DNA from: Gemmatimonadota bacterium | GTDB taxonomy: Bacteria; Latescibacterota; UBA2968; UBA8231 | Length of the DNA: 64,000 bases | Direction: 5' to 3' | Assembly: GCA_009841115.1 (NCBI GenBank) | Contig: VXML01000030.1 | Coordinates: 64,438-128,437 of the forward strand | In this document: one piece after another, positions 32,480-40,661 of the stretch | Numbering within the stretch: the stretch's first letter is position 1 | Layout of the letters: each line of letters opens with the position of its first letter | Position numbers and translations under genes: made by a program | The notes under the pieces: model-generated | Databases searched by the model: none | Seen by the model: only the letters and a program-made list of their open reading frames with translations | Told to the model about the DNA's origin: nothing

Positions 32480-34963
32480 ATGGGTACCTACACACCGCTG
32501 GATTTGAACTCGTTGTACAACACCGGGCTGGACATCTTGGGAGGCCAAGGGCCGCTCGGCGCACAAAGCTTTCGCGGCTTACCCTTTGCGCTTGGCAGCG
32601 ATGCTGAGCGTTGTCTGATTGCCTGTAGCGGGGATCAGTCTGGCGTGGAAATTACGGTCGGTCGTCGGGTGACTTGGATGATTGTGGCGCATCGCCTGTT
32701 GGAATCGCGGATCGCCGACAACGGGCCGCTGGCGACGCTGGTAGCTGAATACGCGCTGCACTACGAGGATGGAGAGGTACTCAAGGTGCCCGTGCGCGAC
32801 CGCTTTGAAATTTCGACGGTGCCGTCGTCGTATGGCGGTTCGCCGTTTGTGGCAGTGCCGGATACGAACGATCAGCTCTTGCCGCGCACCCAAGGCCCGT
32901 GGGACATGGCCGGGCGTCGCCAGACCGAGGTCGATGGCGGGCGGGTGCAGAACTTTGTGCTCTGGGCATGGCCGAATCCGCACCCGGACAAGGGGTTGGA
33001 AAAAATCGCCATCGAGGCTGCGGGGCCGGCCTTTGTCATCGGCGGGATCACTCTGAGCGACTTGGACGAAGAGCCGATCTGCCGCGAGGGCACGCGCGAG
33101 GTCATCATCACCCTGCCGCAAGAGGAGGACGCGCGCGAGTCCGCTGCTCTCGAAGTGGACGTAGATCGAGGCGTTGCGACCTATCCCTACCCATTGCCGG
33201 AAGCGACGGCCGAGGATTTTATCGACGGGCGCAAAGGTTGGGGCGAAGCCCAAAACGAGGGCAGTAGTCCTTCGTACCTGGAAATTGCCGCCAATCCTTC
33301 GGCCACTGTGCAGGTTAAGCGAGACGGCGAAGTTTTGGGCGAGGCCCGCTGGGGCGAGGTGCGGGAGCAAGGCCGAGTAGAGGCTTCGCCGCGAGTGCAG
33401 TTAGAAGTGGTGGAGCGCGGGCGCAACTGGGTGCATACCAAGGTCATTGACGACGCCACTGGGAAGCCCGTGCCCTGCCGCGTCCACTTCCGCTCGCCGG
33501 AGGGCATCCCCTACGCCCCGCACGGCCACCACGCCCACGTCAACTCCAACATGGGGACTTGGCACTTCGATGTGGGCGGCGATGTGCGCTTGGGGCAGAT
33601 CACCTATGCGTACATCGACGGTACCTGCCAAGGCTGGCTGCCGCGCGGCGAAGTGATCGTGGATGTGGCGCGCGGCTACGAGTACGAGCCGCTGCGCACT
33701 AAAGTGGAGATCGAACCCGGCCAGCGCACCTTGGAGCTGCGGCTGAAGCGCTGGCGGCAGATGAACGAAGAAGGCTGGTACAGCGGCGACTCACACGTGC
33801 ATTTCCTGTCTGCGCAGGGCAGCCTCACCGAGGCGCAGGGTGAAGATTTGAATGTGGTCAACCTGCTGCAATCGCAATGGGGTGGGCTGTTTACCAATAC
33901 GGAGGAATTTACCGGTGGCGAGATGGCCACGGACAATGGCGATTACATTGTCTATGTATCCCAAGAGAACCGGCAGCACTTTTTGGGGCATTTGATCCTC
34001 ATGGGACTGAAGGAGCCGGTGATGCCGTGGTGTTCGGACGGCCCGGGCGAAGCCGAACTGGGCGGAACGCTCGAAGTGCCCATGGCCGAGTGGGCCGACC
34101 GCTGCCGAGCGCAGGGCGGCAGCGTGGTGATTCCGCATTTGCCCAGCCCCAACGGCGAGCCAGCCGCCCTGATTGCCACCGGGCGCGCCGACGCCGTGGA
34201 GATGCTTCGGCACGGGACGTACATGCACGGCGAGTACTACCGCTACCTCAATTGCGGCTACAAGCTGCCGTTGGTCGGCGGTACGGATAAAATGAGTAGC
34301 GACGTGCCGGTGGGGATCTATCGCACCTATGTGCAGATTCCCAAGGACGAGCCGTTTACCTATGACAACTGGTGCAAGTACATGGCCGCGGGCCGCACCT
34401 TCCACAGCGGCGGCCCACTGATCCGCTTCAGCGTCGATGGCCACGAGGTGGGGGACACGGTGCAGTTACCGGGCAATGGCGGCACGGTGGAGGTGGTCGC
34501 CGAGGCCGAGTCGGTAGTGCCAATCCACACGCTGGAAGTGGTGCAGGAGGGGAGGGTGGTAGCGTCTATCGAGGATTCCAAGGGGGGGCGCAAGTTACAA
34601 CTGAAGGCCGAGGTAAAGGTGGAGGGGCACTCATGGCTGGCGGCGCGGTGCAGTGGGCCGGGCTACGAGCAGAGCGTGCCGCACTTTGATGGCTGGGGCC
34701 GGGGGATCATGGCGCACACCTCGCCGGTGTATCTGGCCTGTGGCGGCGAGTGGTGGATGTTCAACCAAGAGACGGCGCAGTATATGTTGACCTTGGTGGA
34801 TGGCTCACTGCACTACATCCGCCACAACAGCCGTCTGCATTTGCGCGACGACATTACGCACCACCACGGCGAGGAGGATCATCTCGCCTATCTGGAGCGG
34901 CCCTTCCTCCAAGCGCGGGAGGCGATTCATCGCCGGATGCACCAGTTGGGCGTGCCGCACTGA
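32480..34963 (+). CDS. CehA/McbA-family PHP metallohydrolase-like protein, copy 1
   Basis: An 827-aa protein with no signal peptide. The first 430 residues are beta-rich and unassigned, including a module with FRSPEGIPYAPHGHHAHV. The C-terminal PHP domain has YSGDSHVHFLS (His439, His441), SQENRQHFLGH (His500), VIPHLPSP (His553) and VGGTDKMS (Asp603), matching the metal-site order of CehA-type hydrolases. AAAGGAGG precedes ATG 32480; upstream in-frame starts lack a site. A paralog of nearly the same length lies at 38068. The substrate is unknown; carbaryl hydrolase CehA is only a distant named relative. Confidence 0.82.
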   Translation: MGTYTPLDLNSLYNTGLDILGGQGPLGAQSFRGLPFALGSDAERCLIACSGDQSGVEITVGRRVTWMIVAHRLLESRIADNGPLATLVAEYALHYEDGEVLKVPVRDRFEISTVPSSYGGSPFVAVPDTNDQLLPRTQGPWDMAGRRQTEVDGGRVQNFVLWAWPNPHPDKGLEKIAIEAAGPAFVIGGITLSDLDEEPICREGTREVIITLPQEEDARESAALEVDVDRGVATYPYPLPEATAEDFIDGRKGWGEAQNEGSSPSYLEIAANPSATVQVKRDGEVLGEARWGEVREQGRVEASPRVQLEVVERGRNWVHTKVIDDATGKPVPCRVHFRSPEGIPYAPHGHHAHVNSNMGTWHFDVGGDVRLGQITYAYIDGTCQGWLPRGEVIVDVARGYEYEPLRTKVEIEPGQRTLELRLKRWRQMNEEGWYSGDSHVHFLSAQGSLTEAQGEDLNVVNLLQSQWGGLFTNTEEFTGGEMATDNGDYIVYVSQENRQHFLGHLILMGLKEPVMPWCSDGPGEAELGGTLEVPMAEWADRCRAQGGSVVIPHLPSPNGEPAALIATGRADAVEMLRHGTYMHGEYYRYLNCGYKLPLVGGTDKMSSDVPVGIYRTYVQIPKDEPFTYDNWCKYMAAGRTFHSGGPLIRFSVDGHEVGDTVQLPGNGGTVEVVAEAESVVPIHTLEVVQEGRVVASIEDSKGGRKLQLKAEVKVEGHSWLAARCSGPGYEQSVPHFDGWGRGIMAHTSPVYLACGGEWWMFNQETAQYMLTLVDGSLHYIRHNSRLHLRDDITHHHGEEDHLAYLERPFLQAREAIHRRMHQLGVPH

Positions 34964-34991
34964 GGCCGTCTTGTTTAGGGATTCTGGCGGG

Positions 34992-35000
34992 GATATATTG
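34992..35000 (+). repeat. Left copy of 9-bp direct repeat flanking the R-M cassette
   Basis: GATATATTG occurs here, 36 bases before the methyltransferase start, and again at 38030-38038, 9 bases after the endonuclease stop. It could be a target-site duplication, a shared promoter element (it contains TATATT), or chance. Confidence 0.35.
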
Positions 35001-35014
35001 AGCGGCTACTATTC

Positions 35015-35032
35015 GCGTCCGCGGAGGGACGC
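35015..35032 (+). promoter_or_regulatory. Hairpin overlapping the methyltransferase ribosome-binding site
   Basis: GCGTCC (35015-35020) pairs with GGACGC (35027-35032), leaving the loop GCGGAG. The Shine-Dalgarno GGAGGG (35023-35028) lies partly in the loop and partly in the stem. Folding would hinder initiation at ATG 35036, giving possible control of methyltransferase synthesis. Confidence 0.4.
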
Positions 35033-35035
35033 AAA

Positions 35036-37141
35036 ATGACTGAATACTCACCGTCTAAAAAAATCAAGCCATCGTCCGACGTTGCGAGCGACGTACGCCA
35101 ATTGACACTGGATGAACTAATCCGCCCACGACAAACGGAACACAGTCTCAGTATAGATCGTGCCTTTCCCGAGGAATTTGTCAACGATCTTTCTCGTCAG
35201 GAGGTGTTCAACAAACATCTCTTTCGTCCAAACACGTATCTGCATAAGTGGTGGGCGCGACGGTGCGGATCCACGTTTCGCACCATACTCAAGCAATTTG
35301 CTTCCAACCACGATAGTCGCGATTACTACGCACCTGGCGGGCTAGAAGGCATAACCGTACTTGACCCGATGATGGGAGGCGGCACGACCCTGCACGAAGC
35401 GATTCGCCTCGGTGCGAACGTCATCGGTGCGGATATAGACCCGATCCCGATTGTGCAGGCCCGAGCGTCACTCACGCAGGTCGAATTGGCGGGTTTGCGA
35501 GTAGTTTTCGATCAGTTCTTCTCCGATCTGCACGATAGTTTGGGGCCTTATTTTCAGACCGAATGTCCTACCTGTGAGGAGACTGTAGATGTCCAATATT
35601 TGCTGCACGGTTTGCGTAAAAAGTGCGCTTGTCGGAATGTCGTGCAGATTGACCAGTACGATTTGCGACACGAGGACGACTCAACAATCAGCATTTGCCC
35701 TGAGAGCGGGGAGATTTTTCGCACTCAAAATGGGCAGAAGACCGCCGTCGAAACGTTATCTCCGCCGACCGGAACGGTCGGTGCAGCCGCGAATCTGATA
35801 ACCAAAGCAGAAAAAACGTGTCCTATCTGTGGTCAGAATTACGAAGAATTGCTCGACTTGCCGTTTTATGCACGCTATACGCCGATTGCGATTGTTGCGG
35901 CCTGCCCCGAGCACGGCAGCATTTTCCGTTCGCCTAGTGAAGCAGATTTGGCACGAATCAAGCAGGCTGACGAGCAGCGCAGCGAACTGGATTTCGGGCC
36001 GTTAGAGGATTTTATAGTACATGACGGTCCCAAGTCCAGTGACCTGCTAAGGCACAATGTCCGCTCGTACCTCGACGTTTTTTCATCCCGTCAGCTACTC
36101 TACTTGCATCAAGCGATTCGACAACTTCGCGACTACGCGGGTATAGATAGACTCACTCTCGGGATGCTTGTGTCCACGTCTTTAGAGTTCAATTCAATGC
36201 TCTGCGGGTACAAGGGTTGGAACAAACGCCGTCCGGGTGCGATTCGGCATGTTTTCGCGTTACACGCCTATTCGTTTCAATACACGGTGCTGGAGAACAA
36301 TCCGGTCAATCCTCGGAAATCGTCTGGCAACCTACAATTGCTTTTCCGCGATCGGATTGAGCGGGGACGCAAGTGGTCGGTATTGCCCGTTGAACGGAAA
36401 ATTGGGGAAGACGGCAAAAGGGAATTAATCAGGATACCGGGAGAGACGGATGACGGCGTTGAGGTTTTCAATCAGGCTGATCTCATGCGTGATCGGAGCC
36501 GGTTTTGGCTCCTTCAAGGCGATTCGCAGAGTTTGCCCCTCGACGACCATTCCGTAGATATGATAGTGACCGATCCTCCCTATTACGATAGTGTGCAATA
36601 CAGTAATCTGGCGGCTTTTTTTCGGGTGTGGCTGACGCGCCTGCTTCCCGACGAAGCCGAGTGGAGTTATGACGAATCCGACAGTGCTGTCGCGACAAAA
36701 TCAACCACTGGTGTTAGCAATTTTATGAGGGTCCTTGCAGGAATTTTCGCAGAGTGTGGGCGCGTCCTAAAGAAACAGACCGGGAGGATGGTATTTACTT
36801 TTCACCACTGGGATCCCAGCGCGTGGGCCGAACTCACGTTGGCTCTCAAAAGCTCCAGATTTAGGCTGATGAATGCTTATGTAGTGTACTCCGAACATCC
36901 CATCTCAGTACACATCCGCAACTTGAACTCAATCCAGCACGACAGCGTTTTAGTTTTCGCTCTCGACGGCAACGGCTCGTCCGTTCCCTGGACACCCTTG
37001 GACGCTATTGATACCAACGACAGCGAGACATTTTGCCGGCAATGTGGGGCAACGCTGGGCTGGTTGTTGGAAAGTGCATTCTCACCGGCCGAAATTCGTG
37101 CCGTTTGGAAAAACCTCATCCGGGAGGGAGACGATGGCTAA
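35036..37141 (+). CDS. Zinc-ribbon DNA methyltransferase of a NotI-like R-M system
   Basis: A 701-aa amino-methyltransferase. KWWARR is at 71-76, the AdoMet motif VLDPMMGGGTT at 108-118, ADIDPIP follows, and the catalytic motif DPPY is at 513-516 (TDPPYYDSVQYSNLAAFF). Between motifs I and IV lies an unusually long insertion with two Cys-rich ribbons (CPTCEE...KKCAC and CPICGQ...ACPEHG), and a further CRQCG lies near the end (about 667). DPPY implies N6-adenine or N4-cytosine methylation; if the site is GC-only as for NotI, N4-cytosine is implied. Its stop overlaps the endonuclease start by 8 bases. Confidence 0.88.
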   Translation: MTEYSPSKKIKPSSDVASDVRQLTLDELIRPRQTEHSLSIDRAFPEEFVNDLSRQEVFNKHLFRPNTYLHKWWARRCGSTFRTILKQFASNHDSRDYYAPGGLEGITVLDPMMGGGTTLHEAIRLGANVIGADIDPIPIVQARASLTQVELAGLRVVFDQFFSDLHDSLGPYFQTECPTCEETVDVQYLLHGLRKKCACRNVVQIDQYDLRHEDDSTISICPESGEIFRTQNGQKTAVETLSPPTGTVGAAANLITKAEKTCPICGQNYEELLDLPFYARYTPIAIVAACPEHGSIFRSPSEADLARIKQADEQRSELDFGPLEDFIVHDGPKSSDLLRHNVRSYLDVFSSRQLLYLHQAIRQLRDYAGIDRLTLGMLVSTSLEFNSMLCGYKGWNKRRPGAIRHVFALHAYSFQYTVLENNPVNPRKSSGNLQLLFRDRIERGRKWSVLPVERKIGEDGKRELIRIPGETDDGVEVFNQADLMRDRSRFWLLQGDSQSLPLDDHSVDMIVTDPPYYDSVQYSNLAAFFRVWLTRLLPDEAEWSYDESDSAVATKSTTGVSNFMRVLAGIFAECGRVLKKQTGRMVFTFHHWDPSAWAELTLALKSSRFRLMNAYVVYSEHPISVHIRNLNSIQHDSVLVFALDGNGSSVPWTPLDAIDTNDSETFCRQCGATLGWLLESAFSPAEIRAVWKNLIREGDDG

Positions 37142-38021
37142 GAGCCAAGCTAAGCGTCCTGCAGAAATTTGTGGTTATCCGATAGGAAACCAGTCCGCTG
37201 CAGCACAAGACGCTCGTCGGAAGCATTGGTGTCCGTTCCGAGAGAATCAGTGCGACAAGGAAATGGGTGTCTGTTCCGTGGAGTACAACGGTGAGATCCG
37301 CACAATTTGTCCGCATCGCTTTCAGGAACGGGGTTCGACCGATGGGGTGTCCCGGGCTTTGGAAGATATTGCAGTAAACTGTTTTGGCAATGCAGACAAC
37401 ATCGTTGTTTTTCCTGAAGTCAGTCTGCCGAACGCGGGCAACATTGACTACGTCATAGTCAAACACAAACCAATGCAAGCCGTGGTGGACGATTTTGTCG
37501 CCGTCGAAATTCAGTCCGATTCTACGACGGGAACCGGAGGGTTGAATAGAGGAGTACACGATTTTAATGAAGGGATTGACTTGCAGGATAAGTCCTACAA
37601 GTTCGGCATGAATACTTACGATTCGATAAAGCGCTCCATTACTCAACTGATTAATAAGGGCATCGTGTACGAGGCTTGGAACGTGAAGTGCTACTGGGTT
37701 ATACAGGAGTATATTTATGCAAACTTGGTCGCCCGATACGGGCTTAAGAAGAAAGGATTTTCACGCGAACACGCTTCCGTATTCGCGCTGTACGACATGA
37801 GGGAAAACGGCGACCGCTTGACGTTGAAACGCACTCGCTTCATATCGACCACTGTTGATGAAGTATATCAAGCGATGCGAAACAATCCTAATATGCCGAA
37901 CAAAGATGAGTTCGTGGAAAAGTTGAATAAAAGATTGAATAAAAAGTTAAATAAAAAGTTGCGACTCAAGTTTGAACATAATGTGAGCAGAAGACAGGGC
38001 GACTCGCCTTATTCTATTTGA
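37134..38021 (+). CDS. NotI-family type II restriction endonuclease
   Basis: A 295-aa protein. The start matches the NotI family closely: AEICGYPIGNQSA, then RRKHWCPFRENQC and GVCSVEYNGEIRTICPHRF. Cys33, Cys40, Cys47 and Cys59 are the likely four ligands of the family's iron site. The nuclease core follows with Glu95, IDYVIVK (Asp105) and VAVEIQSDST (Glu125, Gln127), a PD-(D/E)xK variant with Gln in place of Lys. It is shorter than NotI (383 aa). GGGAGG precedes ATG 37134. Recognition of GCGGCCGC is inferred from family only. Base composition is more AT-rich than neighbours, especially the Lys/Asn-rich tail. Confidence 0.9.
   Translation: MAKSQAKRPAEICGYPIGNQSAAAQDARRKHWCPFRENQCDKEMGVCSVEYNGEIRTICPHRFQERGSTDGVSRALEDIAVNCFGNADNIVVFPEVSLPNAGNIDYVIVKHKPMQAVVDDFVAVEIQSDSTTGTGGLNRGVHDFNEGIDLQDKSYKFGMNTYDSIKRSITQLINKGIVYEAWNVKCYWVIQEYIYANLVARYGLKKKGFSREHASVFALYDMRENGDRLTLKRTRFISTTVDEVYQAMRNNPNMPNKDEFVEKLNKRLNKKLNKKLRLKFEHNVSRRQGDSPYSI
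37923..37958 (+). repeat. Three in-frame 12-bp repeats in the endonuclease gene
   Basis: TTGAATAAAAGA, TTGAATAAAAAG and TTAAATAAAAAG follow one another and encode LNK(R/K) three times near the C-terminus. Changes in copy number would alter length by four residues without shifting the frame. Confidence 0.6.
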
Positions 38022-38029
38022 CTACGCCA

Positions 38030-38038
38030 GATATATTG
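38030..38038 (+). repeat. Right copy of 9-bp direct repeat flanking the R-M cassette
   Basis: GATATATTG, identical to 34992-35000, lies between the endonuclease stop and the second CehA-like gene. Confidence 0.35.
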
Positions 38039-38067
38039 GGTGAAAATTCAATGGAGGATATCTACTG

Positions 38068-40557
38068 ATGAACGACCAGTTTGTACCGTTGGATTTGAGC
38101 ACGGTCTATAGCGCCGGTACCGGCAATGTTGAGTCCAAAGACGGCAAACTCTGGCCGGCACCCGACGACGCGCCCGACAATACTCCGCTCGTGAGGCTAC
38201 CTTGGGGCGAGCACCAGTTTTGGGGCGTGCCCTTTAGCTTGGCAGCCGCAGGGGCTGACCGGGCTGTGGTGCTGGTGGCGCAAGAGGCTGGAGGAGAGGT
38301 GAGCGCGTCGGTAGAGATTCCGATAAACGCCAAGGCGCGGCGCATCCTCTATGCCCACACTTGTGCGCCGGTGCCGGGAGAGTGGGCTACGGTCGAGGGT
38401 ACGGGCGAGGAGATTGGGACCTATTGCGTCCTCTATGCCGACGGGAGCTCGGTTGAGCAGTCGCTGCGCCGCCGCTTTGAAATCCACGATGTGCAGGTGC
38501 CTTGGGGGCACCATCCCTTTCTCTGTCGCAATTGCCGCCACTACTACTCGGTGCCGCTGAACAGCCTTGAGCACAGCTATGGCATGGTGCAGACAGGGGC
38601 CTTTACGCGCGAGGGCGGGGACCTCCAAGGTTGGTGGCTCTACGACTGGGAAAATCCCGCGCCCGACAAGGAGATTGCGGCGGTTGCGGTGGCGGCGGCT
38701 GGGCCTACGGCGCTAGCCTTGGCTGGCATTACGCTCTGCCACGAGGAGAGCGACCCCTTTGCTTGGCCGGCGCGGCAGGAGGTGGCGCTGCGGGTCGATG
38801 CCGAAGGAGCGCCCGAAGTGGCGATGGAGCGCGGCGAAATCGTGCGCCAGGATCGGCTTTGGGTACCGAGTGCGGGTTTCCTCACTTCCGAGGAGACGGG
38901 TTGGGGCCGGGGTGGACAGGAGACAGTCGATGGTGGCTATCTGGAAATCCATGGATCAACAGAAGGTCAGCTCGCCATCACGGCGGGGGACGACGTCGAA
39001 GAACGCATCTGCTGGGGCGACGTGCTCAAAAAAAAGAAGGTCGCTCAAGGTAAGGTGCAAATCGAGGTCGTCGCACCGGCTGGCAAGCAGTGGGTCCACG
39101 TGCGGGTCGAGGACGCGGATACCGGCCAACCCGTGGGAACCCGCGTCCACTTCCGCTCCGAGCACGGAGCCTATCTGGCGCCGCACGGGCACCAAGCCGA
39201 CGTCAATGTGGCGTGGTTTGAGGATATGGGCGGTGACTGTAAGACCGGGGGTGTGCCCTACGCGTACATCGATGGCACCTGCCAGATCGACTTGCCCATC
39301 GGCCCGGTGTACGCCGAGGTCGTGCGCGGTTTTGAGTACCAGCCGCTGCGCCAGCAAGTCGAGATCAAGCCCGGACAGAACGCGCTGACCCTCAAGGTCA
39401 AACGCGCCTTTGACATGAAGCAGCGCGGGTACTATTCGGGGGATACCCACGTGCATTTCCTCTCCGCCCAGTCGTCCCACCTAGAGGCCGAGGGCGAAGA
39501 CCTCAATGTGGTGCATTTGCTGGCCAGCCAGTGGGGTCGGCTGTTTACCTCGTGGGAGGAGTTTACCGGCGGCTTGGCACCGACTAGCAGTGACGAGCAC
39601 TTGGTTTGGGTCAGCCAGGAGAACCGGCAGCACGTGCTCGGTCACATTAGCTTACTCGGCCTCAAGGAACTGGTCGCGCCGATGTGTACCGGCGGGGCCA
39701 ATGAGGATTGGGTCGGCGGCTCGGTGGATGCGCTGATGGCCGATTGGGCTGAGGAGTGCAAAAAACAGGGCGGGCTGGTCATTATGCCGCACATGCCGCT
39801 GCCCGATTTTGAGAACGCGGCCAACATCGTCTTGGGCCACGCCGACGCTGGCGAGATGTGCTGGATTTGGGAGGGCGAGCAGATCAGTTCGGCCGAGTTG
39901 GGCTACTACCGCTGGCTCAACGTGGGCCAGAAGCTGCCGATTGTCGGCGGCACCGACAAGATGTCTAACGGCCGCATTTTGGGCGGTTCTCGCACGTATG
40001 CCAAGCTGCGCGACGGCGAGGAGTTTACCTTTGACAATTGGTGCCAAGCTGTGCGCCGCGGTCAGACGTTTGCCAGCACGGGCGCGATGATCGATCTGAA
40101 GGTCGAGGGACGGGAGATGGGCGAGGAAATCCACCTGCCCGGCAACGGCGGCACGGTCGAGGTGGTGGCGACTGCGGAAAGCGTCTGGCCGCTTACCGGG
40201 TTGGAGCTTATTTGCAATGGCGAGTCCGTTGCGCGTGAAACCGCCGCGTCCGGTGCCGAGCAGATCGAACTGAAATTCAAGCTCAAGGCCAATCGTTCCT
40301 GCTGGGTCGCGGCCCGCTGCTGGGGGCCGCACTACACGGACGCCGGGCCGGTGATGGCTCATTCCTCGCCGGTCTATATCGACGTGGGTCGGCGCTGCGT
40401 GTTTGCGCCGGCCGAGGGCAATTATCTGCTGACGCACATGGAGGGTGGCATTGCTTGGGCCGAAAGGATCGGCGTCTTCCGCGACGAGGGGATCCGCCAG
40501 CGGCTGATCGGCCTGTTTAACGAGGCTCGGGGCGAATTGCTTCGGCGCATGCAGTGA
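38068..40557 (+). CDS. CehA/McbA-family PHP metallohydrolase-like protein, copy 2
   Basis: An 829-aa paralog of the 32480 protein, colinear along its length. It opens MNDQFVPLDLSTVYSAGTGN (compare TPLDLNSLYNTG in copy 1). The PHP core is conserved: YSGDTHVHFLSAQ, SQENRQHVLGH, VIMPHMPLP and VGGTDKMSN. Divergence along the N-terminal 430 residues suggests an old duplication with different substrates. GGAGGA lies upstream of the ATG. In the ancestral order the two copies were presumably adjacent; the restriction-modification cassette now separates them. Confidence 0.82.
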   Translation: MNDQFVPLDLSTVYSAGTGNVESKDGKLWPAPDDAPDNTPLVRLPWGEHQFWGVPFSLAAAGADRAVVLVAQEAGGEVSASVEIPINAKARRILYAHTCAPVPGEWATVEGTGEEIGTYCVLYADGSSVEQSLRRRFEIHDVQVPWGHHPFLCRNCRHYYSVPLNSLEHSYGMVQTGAFTREGGDLQGWWLYDWENPAPDKEIAAVAVAAAGPTALALAGITLCHEESDPFAWPARQEVALRVDAEGAPEVAMERGEIVRQDRLWVPSAGFLTSEETGWGRGGQETVDGGYLEIHGSTEGQLAITAGDDVEERICWGDVLKKKKVAQGKVQIEVVAPAGKQWVHVRVEDADTGQPVGTRVHFRSEHGAYLAPHGHQADVNVAWFEDMGGDCKTGGVPYAYIDGTCQIDLPIGPVYAEVVRGFEYQPLRQQVEIKPGQNALTLKVKRAFDMKQRGYYSGDTHVHFLSAQSSHLEAEGEDLNVVHLLASQWGRLFTSWEEFTGGLAPTSSDEHLVWVSQENRQHVLGHISLLGLKELVAPMCTGGANEDWVGGSVDALMADWAEECKKQGGLVIMPHMPLPDFENAANIVLGHADAGEMCWIWEGEQISSAELGYYRWLNVGQKLPIVGGTDKMSNGRILGGSRTYAKLRDGEEFTFDNWCQAVRRGQTFASTGAMIDLKVEGREMGEEIHLPGNGGTVEVVATAESVWPLTGLELICNGESVARETAASGAEQIELKFKLKANRSCWVAARCWGPHYTDAGPVMAHSSPVYIDVGRRCVFAPAEGNYLLTHMEGGIAWAERIGVFRDEGIRQRLIGLFNEARGELLRRMQ

Positions 40558-40651
40558 ACGCTTTACTCGCCGACCGCAGGTCGATGAGGCGCTTTATCCG
40601 CTGACCATAAGGTCGGTGCAACGCTTTACTCGCCGACCGCAGGTCGGTGCA
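40558..40651 (+). repeat. Three tandem 31-32-bp repeats with internal hairpins
   Basis: Copies start with CGCTTTA at 40559, 40590 and 40622 and end near GGTCG(A/G)TG. Copies 1 and 3 differ at one or two bases; copy 2 is diverged. Each can form a small hairpin (CCGACC-GCA-GGTCGG in copy 3). They fill the gap between the CehA-like gene and the third PhyH gene, ending on its ribosome-binding site. Confidence 0.75.
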
Positions 40652-40661
40652 AGGATGGACA

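Noticed and set aside
40558..40651. CRISPR-like array
   Set aside because: The three copies are directly abutting with no unique spacers and no cas genes are present, so this is a tandem repeat.
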